7,899 bases of DNA from Candidatus Kuenenbacteria bacterium CG08_land_8_20_14_0_20_37_23 (lineage in GTDB: Bacteria; Patescibacteriota; Patescibacteriia; UBA2196; GWA2-42-15), in contig PEXX01000044.1 of NCBI GenBank assembly GCA_002778965.1, forward strand, positions 1-7,899, in the 5' to 3' direction. Positions within the stretch are counted from its first letter, which is position 1. Each line of letters opens with the position of its first letter. The notes beneath the pieces are model-generated. The model searched no databases and was not told where the DNA came from. It was given only the letters and a program-made list of their open reading frames with translations. The position numbers were made by a program, and so were the translations under genes. Of this stretch, positions 1-5,618 are shown one piece after another.

Positions 1-3
1 TTT

Positions 4-20
4 ACCCCCTGACGAGGGGT
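4..20. repeat. short GC-rich palindrome after truncated VOC gene
   Basis: CCCCT (6-10) and AGGGG (15-19) form a 5-bp stem around a GACG loop. It lies 15 bases beyond the stop codon of the VOC gene. Neither strand has a T-tract after the stem, so it does not look like an intrinsic terminator. It resembles in style, though not in sequence, the GC palindrome at 7841-7860. It may be a small repetitive palindrome next to the break in the VOC gene. Confidence 0.4.
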
Positions 21-34
21 CATTGTTCTACAGT

Positions 35-229
35 CTAATTAATAGAAACTTTTTCAGATAAAATACAACCAATTATTCCACCATAATCGTCTTTAAACAT
101 TATACTTTTCCCTGGTCTTTCTTCTTGGATTTTTAATCCAAGCACATCTTGGTAAAACTCTTTAGTTGCTTCTAGGTCTTTAACTTTAATGGCAATATGA
201 TTTAATTTTGGTGTTTTTATTTTTCTCAT
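35..229 (-). pseudogene. truncated VOC/glyoxalase-family protein (N-terminal half)
   Basis: The visible part KLNHIAIKVKDLEATKEFYQ followed by DVLGLKI is a typical first beta-alpha-beta module of the vicinal oxygen chelate superfamily. The His of LNHIAI is at the position usually used for metal binding. These proteins normally carry two such modules in about 120-140 residues. This frame stops (TAG, 35-37) after roughly 64, so the second module with the other metal ligands is missing. Reading past the TAG meets a TGA within a few codons, so no rescue is visible in that frame. Three Met codons could start it (247, 238, 229). I prefer 229, which gives MRKIKTPKLNHIAIKV and the smallest overlap; even so it overlaps the end of the radical SAM gene by 44 bases, suggesting translational coupling. 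Catalytic function is unlikely; a single-module homodimer-like protein cannot be excluded. Confidence 0.65.
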
Positions 230-1964
230 ATTTAACATTTTTATCAACCAATTCTTTTACTTTATATCTTAATTTTTTCCAAAAATTAATATCTGTGATT
301 CTTTTAAGTGTATCTATATCATTTATTCCAATCCACAAAGGTTCTTCATACTCAGCAATCTCGCCAAATGCATGAGGGAGCCTAATCAATATTCCATTAG
401 GAGTTGTTTTGTGAGCTCCATCGACATTTGCTAGGTATTCTAAACTGTGAAAGCCTAAATTTAAATTCGGAAGTTTTGGCATGAAGGCAGCAAAAGAAGT
501 TGGTCGAACAGCTGCATCGGTTGTTCCTATATGCGGTTCACTCAATAGAGAAAATAAGACTGTAGTGTAAATTAGGCTCACAGATTGTTGCATATCATGA
601 ATAAATTTATATGGTCTGTCTGCCACCATTGAAATTTTAACACCAAGTTCCCGCAATAGTTTAAAGCTTCTAGCTAAGGACGGAGCCCATGCTTCGAGTA
701 TTTGCGTATCAGAAATATTATTTACTCCGTCATATTCTTTCAATTTTTTTTGCATATCGCCTTGAAAACAAAGTACCCCTTCTTCTAGCGGTGTTTGACT
801 TTGAATTTCTATTCCAAAACCTGCTTCATGGAGTGTCATAATAGTATAAACTGCCTCTGGTGTGATAAATGCGGGATGCGGAAGATTACAAACAAATTTT
901 ATAGCTTTTCCAGTTTCTTTATAAAATTGTTTTAATGCCTCTAAAAATTCCAGTTGAATAAGCCTAAATGACTCTCCTAAAAATAGATCACCAGTACATA
1001 TTCTAAAAAATTTCAAAAATTTGGCTTTTTTCAGTCCCTCTATAATTTTTAACCATTCGTCTAAGTCTATATCCATTGGTTCGCCGCCAGAAAACAGAAT
1101 ATCTTCTGGAGGATTTTTCTCTTTATTCCATCTCCTGACTAATAGTTTTACCTGCTCGGATGGAGGAAGAAAATATATCGCAGATTCACTTCCATCTGGA
1201 TTAATGGCCTTAAACTGCTTTAATTCCCTTGTTTGCTCTCCTCTGTAACATCTGGCACAACCAGCAGTGCAATAAGCCACTGTTTGGAGGATTGCTAAAT
1301 AAGTTCCATGTTCTATTTTACGAGTTGCCAAATAAACTAATTTTCCATTTTTTTCATCTAAAACTAAATGCTCTCGTCGCTGAACACCAAAGGGGTCTTT
1401 TATAAATTTTTGTTCTATCTCTGGTAAAAAATTTCTAACCGCTTCAGAAAACATAATCGAAGAACATAAATTAAGGGGTCTGATACTCAAATCAAAATTT
1501 TCTAAAACATTTTTAATTCCCTTAACCTTTCCTTTATAAAATTTTCTAAATAATCTGAAAAATAAATCATAGGTAGGCTCAAGTTGAGGATTGTAAATAC
1601 CTCTTATTGGGAGATGTAATCTATATTTAAAAACAAAGTTTGTATCATACTGCCAACTATGAGAATCCATTCCATACTTCATCACAAGGTGCAAGAGTTT
1701 TGAGTTTGGTTTTGGCAATTCAACGCCCATTGATTTACATTTCGCAATAAGTTCTTCTCTACTTACAATTTCACTTTGTTCTTTTTTTGATAGGTTTAAC
1801 TTTGAAGGCAAGCTTTTGATCCAAGCAGCTCGTACGGCGTCAATTACTTGAGAAAGATTTGCGTCTTTTTTTCTGGCTATTTCAGCGATTTTGGGCAAAA
1901 CCAGATAGAAGCCCGTTTCCTCTTTTTTCTGTTTCTCTTGTTTTTTTGAATTTATATTTACCAT
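186..1964 (-). CDS. KamA-like radical SAM protein
   Basis: A 592-residue protein. The cluster motif CTAGCARC (Cys232, Cys236, Cys239; CxxxCxxC) should bind a [4Fe-4S] cluster and S-adenosylmethionine, and FSGGEPMD (about 291-298) is the family GGEP motif. The core resembles the lysine 2,3-aminomutase (KamA) branch of radical SAM enzymes. I see no PGGGGK-type PLP-lysine motif of true aminomutases, and the protein is much longer than KamA (about 415), with around 200 extra N-terminal residues. Substrate is therefore unknown; calling it lysine aminomutase would be over-annotation. No signal peptide or membrane segment, so cytosolic. Its ATG lies 3 bp after the stop of the binding-protein gene, with a weak purine-rich site (AAGAAGAG) just upstream inside that gene's end, so it is the second gene of the same operon. 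The truncated VOC gene overlaps its 3' end. Confidence 0.85.
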   Translation of the reverse strand: MVNINSKKQEKQKKEETGFYLVLPKIAEIARKKDANLSQVIDAVRAAWIKSLPSKLNLSKKEQSEIVSREELIAKCKSMGVELPKPNSKLLHLVMKYGMDSHSWQYDTNFVFKYRLHLPIRGIYNPQLEPTYDLFFRLFRKFYKGKVKGIKNVLENFDLSIRPLNLCSSIMFSEAVRNFLPEIEQKFIKDPFGVQRREHLVLDEKNGKLVYLATRKIEHGTYLAILQTVAYCTAGCARCYRGEQTRELKQFKAINPDGSESAIYFLPPSEQVKLLVRRWNKEKNPPEDILFSGGEPMDIDLDEWLKIIEGLKKAKFLKFFRICTGDLFLGESFRLIQLEFLEALKQFYKETGKAIKFVCNLPHPAFITPEAVYTIMTLHEAGFGIEIQSQTPLEEGVLCFQGDMQKKLKEYDGVNNISDTQILEAWAPSLARSFKLLRELGVKISMVADRPYKFIHDMQQSVSLIYTTVLFSLLSEPHIGTTDAAVRPTSFAAFMPKLPNLNLGFHSLEYLANVDGAHKTTPNGILIRLPHAFGEIAEYEEPLWIGINDIDTLKRITDINFWKKLRYKVKELVDKNVKYEKNKNTKIKSYCH

Positions 1965-1967
1965 ATT

Positions 1968-3113
1968 TTACTCTTCTTTAGAATGATATTGACAAGAAGA
2001 ATATGGAGAGATTGTTTTTCCAACATACCTCAAATATAATTCTTCTGTTAACTCTCTAACCTTTGCAAATTTTCCATTTTTAACACTCTTGATAACAATT
2101 TTTTTAATTGGATGACCCATTTCATCAAACACGCTTTCTCCTGTGGGTCCAAAATAATGGATTCCATAAAATTCATTCTTTAATGACTCCCTATCTTTTT
2201 GATCCCAAGTTCTAAGTGCTTTAGCAATAATTTTAATTCCTTCATAAGCCAAGGCAGCAAATCCTTCTGGCTCTCTTTTATATTTCTTTTTATAATCTTT
2301 CCTAAATTTAACATCAATTTGATTTTTATGGTCTTGTACGTAATGATAAGGATAAATTACACCTTCTGCTGATTTTTTCAGCTGGGCTATTATATTAGGA
2401 TTCTCAAACGGAATACTCGCTAAAAATTTAACTTTTAGTTTTAATTTTTTAGCTTGTTTAAGTAATGGAACAATCTCTGTATAAGCAGGTATAAATACTG
2501 CCTTGGGTTTTTCTTTTTTAATCTTATACAATGCAGTTCTAAAATTAGTTTCTCCTTGACGGAATCCTATGCTAGAAATAATTTTTCCACCAAAATTTTC
2601 AAAAAGGGTTTGAAAAGTATTTGCTTGTGTAATCCCAAAATCATTCTTTACATGTAAGATACTAGCCTCTTTGATTTTTAAATCAAAGTATACAAAAGGA
2701 ACAAGCTTTTTTATATAATATTCAGCTTGGGGTTGTATACTAAACACATATCCGCCTGTTCTTTTAAGTTTAGGAGCGATTGCTTCTGCAAGTATTACTG
2801 TCTTTGTTTTGCTAGCAATGGGGACTTGTGCTGAAACGCATGAGGAAACCCATGAACCAAAGACTATCGGAACTTTCAGTTTTTGGCAGAGTTTTTTCAT
2901 CCCTAAAAGAGCTTTTTTAGGATTAGCCGAATCATCTTCGTATATTATTTCTAAATTTTTTCCATTAATACCGCCTTCTGCATTAATTTCTTCTTTCCCT
3001 AATTCTAAAGATTCTTGAATCCATTTACCGTAGATTGAGACCTTTCCACTAAGTGGCAAAATAGCCCCTATAGATATTTGTTCCTTTATTTTTTCATTGT
3101 TTTTTTGTTTCAT
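1968..3113 (-). CDS. LivK-like type 1 periplasmic-binding-fold protein, no signal peptide
   Basis: A 381-residue protein. ISIGAILPLSGKVSIYGKWI followed by GKEEINAEGGINGK and IIYEDDSANPKKA are the hallmark N-terminal elements of Peripla_BP_6/LivK-type branched-chain amino acid or amide binding proteins, and the two-lobe fold seems complete. Family members normally carry a Sec or lipoprotein signal. Here the fold begins at about residue 14 after a charged stretch (MKQKNNEKIKEQ), and an in-frame TAA 12 bases upstream of the ATG rules out a longer N-terminus. The protein is therefore predicted to be cytoplasmic. There are no permease or ATPase genes next to it; instead the radical SAM gene follows 3 bp later. 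A ligand sensor or chaperone role for the radical SAM enzyme is inference. AGAAGA about 5 bases before the ATG is a weak ribosome site. It is the first gene after the promoter at 3206-3235. Confidence 0.85.
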   Translation of the reverse strand: MKQKNNEKIKEQISIGAILPLSGKVSIYGKWIQESLELGKEEINAEGGINGKNLEIIYEDDSANPKKALLGMKKLCQKLKVPIVFGSWVSSCVSAQVPIASKTKTVILAEAIAPKLKRTGGYVFSIQPQAEYYIKKLVPFVYFDLKIKEASILHVKNDFGITQANTFQTLFENFGGKIISSIGFRQGETNFRTALYKIKKEKPKAVFIPAYTEIVPLLKQAKKLKLKVKFLASIPFENPNIIAQLKKSAEGVIYPYHYVQDHKNQIDVKFRKDYKKKYKREPEGFAALAYEGIKIIAKALRTWDQKDRESLKNEFYGIHYFGPTGESVFDEMGHPIKKIVIKSVKNGKFAKVRELTEELYLRYVGKTISPYSSCQYHSKEE

Positions 3114-3205
3114 ATTATCTTCTTATTTAAACAAAGTAATAAATTTGGTATATATATTTCGTTTTTGAATTTTAGTCTATTAAAAGATGCCCTGTCTTTT
3201 TTATA

Positions 3206-3235
3206 ATTATAACAAAAATTTCTGATTTTGGACAA
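3206..3235 (-). promoter_or_regulatory. sigma70-type promoter of SBP-radical SAM operon
   Basis: On the minus strand TTGTCC (-35, 3230-3235) is followed after 18 bp by TATAAT (-10, 3206-3211), preceded by TGT, giving an extended -10 (TGnTATAAT). Transcription would start near 3199, leaving an AT-rich leader of about 85 bases before the ATG at 3113. I see no riboswitch fold or terminator in that leader. The -35 lies close to the edge of the structured spacer, so the promoter would belong to the downstream gene block. It is the best promoter match in the window. Confidence 0.7.
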
Positions 3236-3239
3236 GCTG

Positions 3240-3251
3240 TCGCGTAAGCGA
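3240..3251. repeat. small hairpin TCGC-GTAA-GCGA
   Basis: A perfect 4-bp inverted repeat around GTAA (a GNRA loop when read on the plus strand). It lies between the promoter and the structured element that begins near 3274. No T-tract follows on either strand. It may be part of the larger palindromic spacer. Confidence 0.35.
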
Positions 3252-3273
3252 TTCGGCGGAGAGTTTGCATTTC

Positions 3274-3431
3274 ACTTAATGTGGTGGCTAGGTGAAGCCT
3301 TGACGAGTGGATCCTGTCAGGAAGAGAGCGAAGAAGCTCTCTGTCTGACTGGCAGGGCAGGTGCCCGTGAGAAAGTTTTTGGTCGAGGTAGTCCGTAGGG
3401 ACTTAACCGAGCCGTCTAGCCTGTGTTATCC
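3274..3431 (-). repeat. attC-like site E (palindromic spacer element)
   Basis: The gene-proximal end carries the shared motif (minus TAACACAGGCTAGACGGCT, 3410-3428). The distal end, plus 3277-3297, matches the CTTC...RTTA motif of the other copies. The inner boxes GGCTAG (3286-3291) and CTAGCC (3416-3421) are perfectly complementary, extendable to 9 bp with G-T pairs. The outer heptamers, GTTATCC (3425-3431) and ACTTAAT (3274-3280), pair poorly, and ACTTAAT lacks the canonical final C. It is separated from site A by only 72 bases and no gene lies between them, so A and E look like neighbouring sites. It overlaps the larger fold at 3277-3474. What is seen is the repeat; the recombination role is inference. 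Confidence 0.45.
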
Positions 3432-3474
3432 GAAGTGGCGCTGAGCTTTTGACCCAAACCTGGCCACCACATTA
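3277..3474. other. large foldable element closed by a 12-bp stem; possible structured RNA
   Basis: TAATGTGGTGGC (3277-3288) and GCCACCACATTA (3463-3474) are perfect 12-bp inverted repeats enclosing 174 bases. Inside are AGAGAGC/GCTCTCT (3323-3329/3336-3342) stacked on GTCAG/CTGAC (3316-3320/3345-3349), GGGC/GCCC (3355-3358/3363-3366), and AGTCC/GGACT (3390-3394/3399-3403) extended by GGT/ACC (3387-3389/3406-3408). GGCTAG/CTAGCC competes with the closing stem. There is no open frame of note. The layout could be a multibranched ncRNA or folded single-stranded DNA. It lacks features I would expect of RNase P, tmRNA, SRP or 6S RNA, so I give no family name. The transcribed strand is unknown. Confidence 0.45.
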
Positions 3475-3503
3475 TCCAAAATGGAACAAAGCGAGCGATG
3501 TCC

Positions 3504-3604
3504 GCCTAACCTATTGCTCTATATTCGAAGTTCTGCGGAGTGAAGCGTGGTAGAATTTAAGCGTAGGCCTTTGTGAAGTCGCAGCCGGATATAGCGTGTT
3601 AAGT
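3504..3604 (-). repeat. attC-like site A (best copy)
   Basis: Read with the genes, the element starts ACTTAAC (3604-3598) and ends GTTAGGC (3510-3504), matching the R'' (RYYYAAC) and R' (GTTRRRY) boxes of integron attC sites; GTTAGGC is a canonical R'. Inner boxes CGGATATAG (3586-3594) and CTATATTCG (3519-3527) pair over 9 bp with one G-T, followed inward by CTGCG/CGCAG (3533-3537/3580-3584). Spacers between outer and inner boxes are unequal (3 and 8 bases), as in the unpaired central spacer of attC hairpins. At 101 bp it is within the usual attC size range. It follows the ASCH gene stop (3669) by 64 bases in the same orientation, as a cassette would. No integrase is present to confirm it. 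Confidence 0.55.
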
Positions 3605-3611
3605 GAGGTGA

Positions 3612-3622
3612 GGGCGAAGCCC
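3612..3622. repeat. GGGC-GAA-GCCC hairpin
   Basis: A perfect 4-bp GC stem with a 3-base loop, between the ASCH gene and site A. No T-tract follows on the minus strand, so it is not a standard terminator. A nearby GAACGAAGTG (3643-3652) recurs at 4284-4293 beside site B, suggesting that the repeat family extends outside the palindromes. Confidence 0.35.
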
Positions 3623-3668
3623 GAAAGTGCAACGTGCCGACCGAACGAAGTGATGGAAAGCTTTGGGT

Positions 3669-4106
3669 TTATGGGTTCGCCTTAATCCTATTAACATCAT
3701 CAACAGAAATCCAAGCAGACATTGCGCCAAATCCGGATTTATCAATTTCAAATGGCTTAATTTTTTGCGGATTTTTCAAAAAAATTAACATGCAACACTT
3801 CTTATTTTTGAACATCTCAAAAAATTCTGGAATTTTATCAATACCCAAACCGTCAGCTTGACCATATTTGTACAAAATTTCTTTGACTTTTTCTGGAGTT
3901 AAATCAGAAAATTGAATCACTTTTTCAACTTCTGTTTTTATGGTAACAGGATCACGAGAATCTTTGAAATAAACAATTTCACCAGATTTAATTCTGTCCC
4001 AAGGAGCATATTTTATTTTATACCATCTTGATTCAATTTTCTTTTGTCCTACCAGAATTTTTTGAGTCAATTCCCAAGATTTTCTCATTATTGCAACATG
4101 TTCCAT
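3669..4106 (-). CDS. ASCH-domain protein (PUA-like fold)
   Basis: A 145-residue protein. The stretch QKILVGQKKIESRWYKIKYA and then WDRIKSGEIVYFKDSRDPV fits the ASCH domain: a G-x-K-x-I-E-x-R signature followed by a turn that introduces the 'GD.I.F'-type strand. ASCH proteins have a PUA-like beta barrel and are thought to bind RNA or modified nucleotides; some are nucleases or amidohydrolases. The specific function here is unknown. The second half (YGQADGLGIDKIPEFFEMFK, ending GFGAMSAWISVDDVNRIKAN) completes the domain. No signal peptide or membrane segment. It is a single-gene unit with structured spacers on both sides, 69 bases after site B and 64 bases before site A, the arrangement expected for one cassette. 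The leader has a TATAAA at a plausible -10 distance but no convincing -35, and no strong ribosome site. Confidence 0.75.
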   Translation of the reverse strand: MEHVAIMRKSWELTQKILVGQKKIESRWYKIKYAPWDRIKSGEIVYFKDSRDPVTIKTEVEKVIQFSDLTPEKVKEILYKYGQADGLGIDKIPEFFEMFKNKKCCMLIFLKNPQKIKPFEIDKSGFGAMSAWISVDDVNRIKANP

Positions 4107-4389
4107 AATCTAGTTATTTTTTGTGAACTTTATAAAATAATCGAAAGGCGAACACGGTTAAAAACTCAAAATTTCATATAACGTTTGCGTGTATCTGAAG
4201 TTTTTCTGGAGCGGAGCGGAAGAAAAATTTGGGTGAGCGGCGAGCCGAACCCCGAACCGTATATCCCTTGTTATACGACCCGAACAGAACGAAGTGGAGT
4301 GAGAGCGCAGCGGGGTGCGAAGCGTAGCGGAGTGAATTCAAAAAATATTTTTCGTTCTTCCTCACTATGATAGACTTTCTTCGTTAATT
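4107..4389. other. non-coding GC-richer spacer between UDG-like and ASCH genes
   Basis: It holds site B plus a purine-rich, low-complexity tract (about 4278-4334, with repeated GCGAAGCG, AGCGGAGTG and GAACGAAGTG words). A 13-bp imperfect stem pairs 4195-4207 with 4221-4233 (perfect core TTTTTCT/AGAAAAA). Frames open across it on both strands encode arginine- and serine-rich peptides with no family resemblance, and I regard them as chance. No terminator with a T-tract is evident after the UDG-like gene. Confidence 0.5.
4176..4276 (-). repeat. attC-like site B
   Basis: Like site A it is 101 bp. On the gene strand it begins GTATAAC (4276-4270) and ends GTTATAT (4182-4176); these pair over 7 bases with one G-T. 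The shared proximal motif is TAACA-AGGGA-TAT-A-CGG-TT (4255-4273). The distal motif (plus 4179-4200) matches that of site A: CTTC..ATA.A..GCAA..GTTA. The predicted inner L boxes do not pair well here. Instead CGTATA/TATACG (4258-4263/4272-4277) forms a local 6-bp hairpin, and the same hairpin is kept with base changes at 7108-7129. It lies downstream of the UDG-like gene and upstream of the ASCH gene. Confidence 0.45.
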
Positions 4390-5040
4390 TTAAATTTGAT
4401 TTTTGATAATCCAAGCAATATCTTCCTTTGCTTTTATTATATTTCTCATGCCTTGCCCAACAGGGTAGTATACGGGAAAAACCTTAAAAGTATTTCCACT
4501 AACTTTAATATTTTCGTGCTTCTTTCTATAATCTGAAACTTTTATATTTTTACCCAGTAAAATTGAGCTTACCTGATTTCCAAAAGTTATGATAATTCGT
4601 GGATTAAGAATATTAATTTCTTCTTTAAATAAATCTAAGTACTCCCTAAAAACATCATCTCTAATAGGTCTTGCGTCTATCTGTGTTGCCTTGGACAAAT
4701 TAGTGATGTATATGGAATTAGCACTAACTTTTGTATAAACTTTATCTGCAAATTTATAATCCCAATCGCTTGGTTTTTTTTCATTAATTTCATTGAAAAA
4801 ATTTTCTTCGAAAAAACCAAGTTGAAAAAACATTTTCCATACATTTTTTGTGCCTATCCAAGGCGCTTTTAGGCCGAGCCATTTTTTATCTGATGCTACA
4901 TTTCTACCAGTGGGGTTCATAAATACTAAGCACACTTTAGGATTATTAATTTGTCCTGCGCCATAAATCGAGTCCAGATTTTTATCTCCGTGGATATGCT
5001 GTAATTCATCAAATTGTCTTAAGAGCTTTTTAATCTGCAT
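4390..5040 (-). CDS. uracil-DNA glycosylase superfamily protein
   Basis: A 216-residue protein of the UDG fold (PF03167-like). Visible elements in order: YGAGQINNPKVCLVFMNPTG (about 26-45), where GxG and the MNPTG loop replace the usual motif 1; YITNLSK (about 111-117); the core strand PRIIITFGNQVSSILLG (147-163); and FPVYYPVGQGMRN (188-200) in place of motif 2, normally HPS(P). Such proteins remove uracil or other deaminated bases from DNA. The missing His-Pro-Ser and lack of the four cysteines of family 4 [4Fe-4S] UDGs mean the specificity, or even activity, is uncertain. No secretion signal. The start at 5040 is fixed by an in-frame TAG shortly upstream. It follows the broken methyltransferase by about 75 bases and ends the decarboxylase operon. 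Confidence 0.75.
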   Translation of the reverse strand: MQIKKLLRQFDELQHIHGDKNLDSIYGAGQINNPKVCLVFMNPTGRNVASDKKWLGLKAPWIGTKNVWKMFFQLGFFEENFFNEINEKKPSDWDYKFADKVYTKVSANSIYITNLSKATQIDARPIRDDVFREYLDLFKEEINILNPRIIITFGNQVSSILLGKNIKVSDYRKKHENIKVSGNTFKVFPVYYPVGQGMRNIIKAKEDIAWIIKNQI

Positions 5041-5122
5041 GTCTATTAAATACTAGATAAAGTTTATAATTATCGTGTTTTTTAAAATCAAATTTATTCC
5101 CATTTGAAAGCCTGTCATTCAT
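5030..5122 (-). CDS. possible 30-codon ORF or displaced methyltransferase C-terminus
   Basis: An ATG at 5122 preceded by AAAGGAG (5127-5133), the best Shine-Dalgarno match in the window, opens 30 codons ending in HAD-stop and overlapping the UDG-like start by 11 bases. This could be a small coupling peptide translated ahead of the UDG-like gene. Alternatively, NYKLYLVFNR resembles the end of a small-molecule methyltransferase and may be a remnant displaced by another indel, since the methyltransferase frame ends at 5115. No recognisable domain. Confidence 0.3.
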   Translation of the reverse strand: MNDRLSNGNKFDFKKHDNYKLYLVFNRHAD

Positions 5123-5613
5123 TATTCTCCTTTAGAAAAATATTTTTAATAAAAAAATTATCCATTTCGCCTCGCTTATAAAAATGCAAATCAGTAAAAA
5201 CAAAATTACCCCTTGGTTTTAATTGGTTATATATCTCCTTAAAAATTTTTCTAATCTTAGTTTTGCTGTTTATCGTTAAAAAAAATTGAACTGCCAAAGC
5301 CACATCAAACTTTTGTTTAATGTGCTTATTAATACTTTCAGCGTCTCTGCATGTAAATTTTATTTTAGGATATTTTTTTTAGCTATACCAATCATGTCTA
5401 TTGACGAATCAATGCCAGTTAATTTTGTGCCTCTATCAGTTAAAACTTTTGCGATCTGGCCTCCACCGCAACCAATATCTAATATATCTTTATTCTTGAC
5501 ATCTCCAAAAAATTGAGTAAGTGCAGGTATCAAAAAATACTTATGTCTTAACTCATAAACTTGCTGATATGTTGTAGCATATTGTTCCCAATAATTTTTT
5601 TATGTTTTCTCAT
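5115..5613 (-). pseudogene. class I SAM-dependent methyltransferase with two frameshifts
   Basis: Joining three frames gives one continuous protein of about 166 residues: MRKHKKNYWEQYATTYQQVY near the start, then DILDIGCGGGQIAKVLTDRG (the SAM-binding glycine motif I), LTGIDSSIDMI (acidic loop), FDVALAVQFF (motif IV region) and LKPRGNFVFTDLHF (motif post-III). Frame is lost twice, each time by what looks like one missing A: in the T7 run at 5595-5601 and in the T8 run at 5373-5380 (plus strand). Adding one base to each restores an open frame. The C-terminal end is also short for the family (often 200-250). It starts 5 bases after the decarboxylase stop. It is either a decayed gene or an intact one with homopolymer sequencing errors. 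Stop is TGA at 5115-5117. Confidence 0.75.
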
Positions 5614-5618
5614 AAAAT

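Noticed and set aside
186..1964. Annotation as lysine 2,3-aminomutase
   Set aside because: Only the radical SAM core is similar; length and absence of the PLP-lysine motif do not support that activity.
3240..3480. Known RNA such as 6S, SRP, RNase P, tmRNA or a group II intron end
   Set aside because: The terminal stem and branched interior invite this, but conserved cores of these families (for example the SRP tetraloop region, RNase P CR motifs or the intron domain V stem) were not found.
3634..3861. Plus-strand open frame over the end of the ASCH gene
   Set aside because: It lies antisense to the convincing ASCH-domain coding sequence and has no recognisable features.
4174..4370. Open frames on both strands across site B
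   Set aside because: They mirror each other over a GC-richer palindromic tract, encode Arg/Ser-rich peptides without domains and overlap the repeat.
5040..5117. TGA read as an amino acid (alternative code) to extend the methyltransferase
   Set aside because: The frame does stay open past the TGA to a TAA near 5030, but the extension shows no clear family match, and TGA codons do not interrupt the other genes. One borderline case is not enough to claim recoding.
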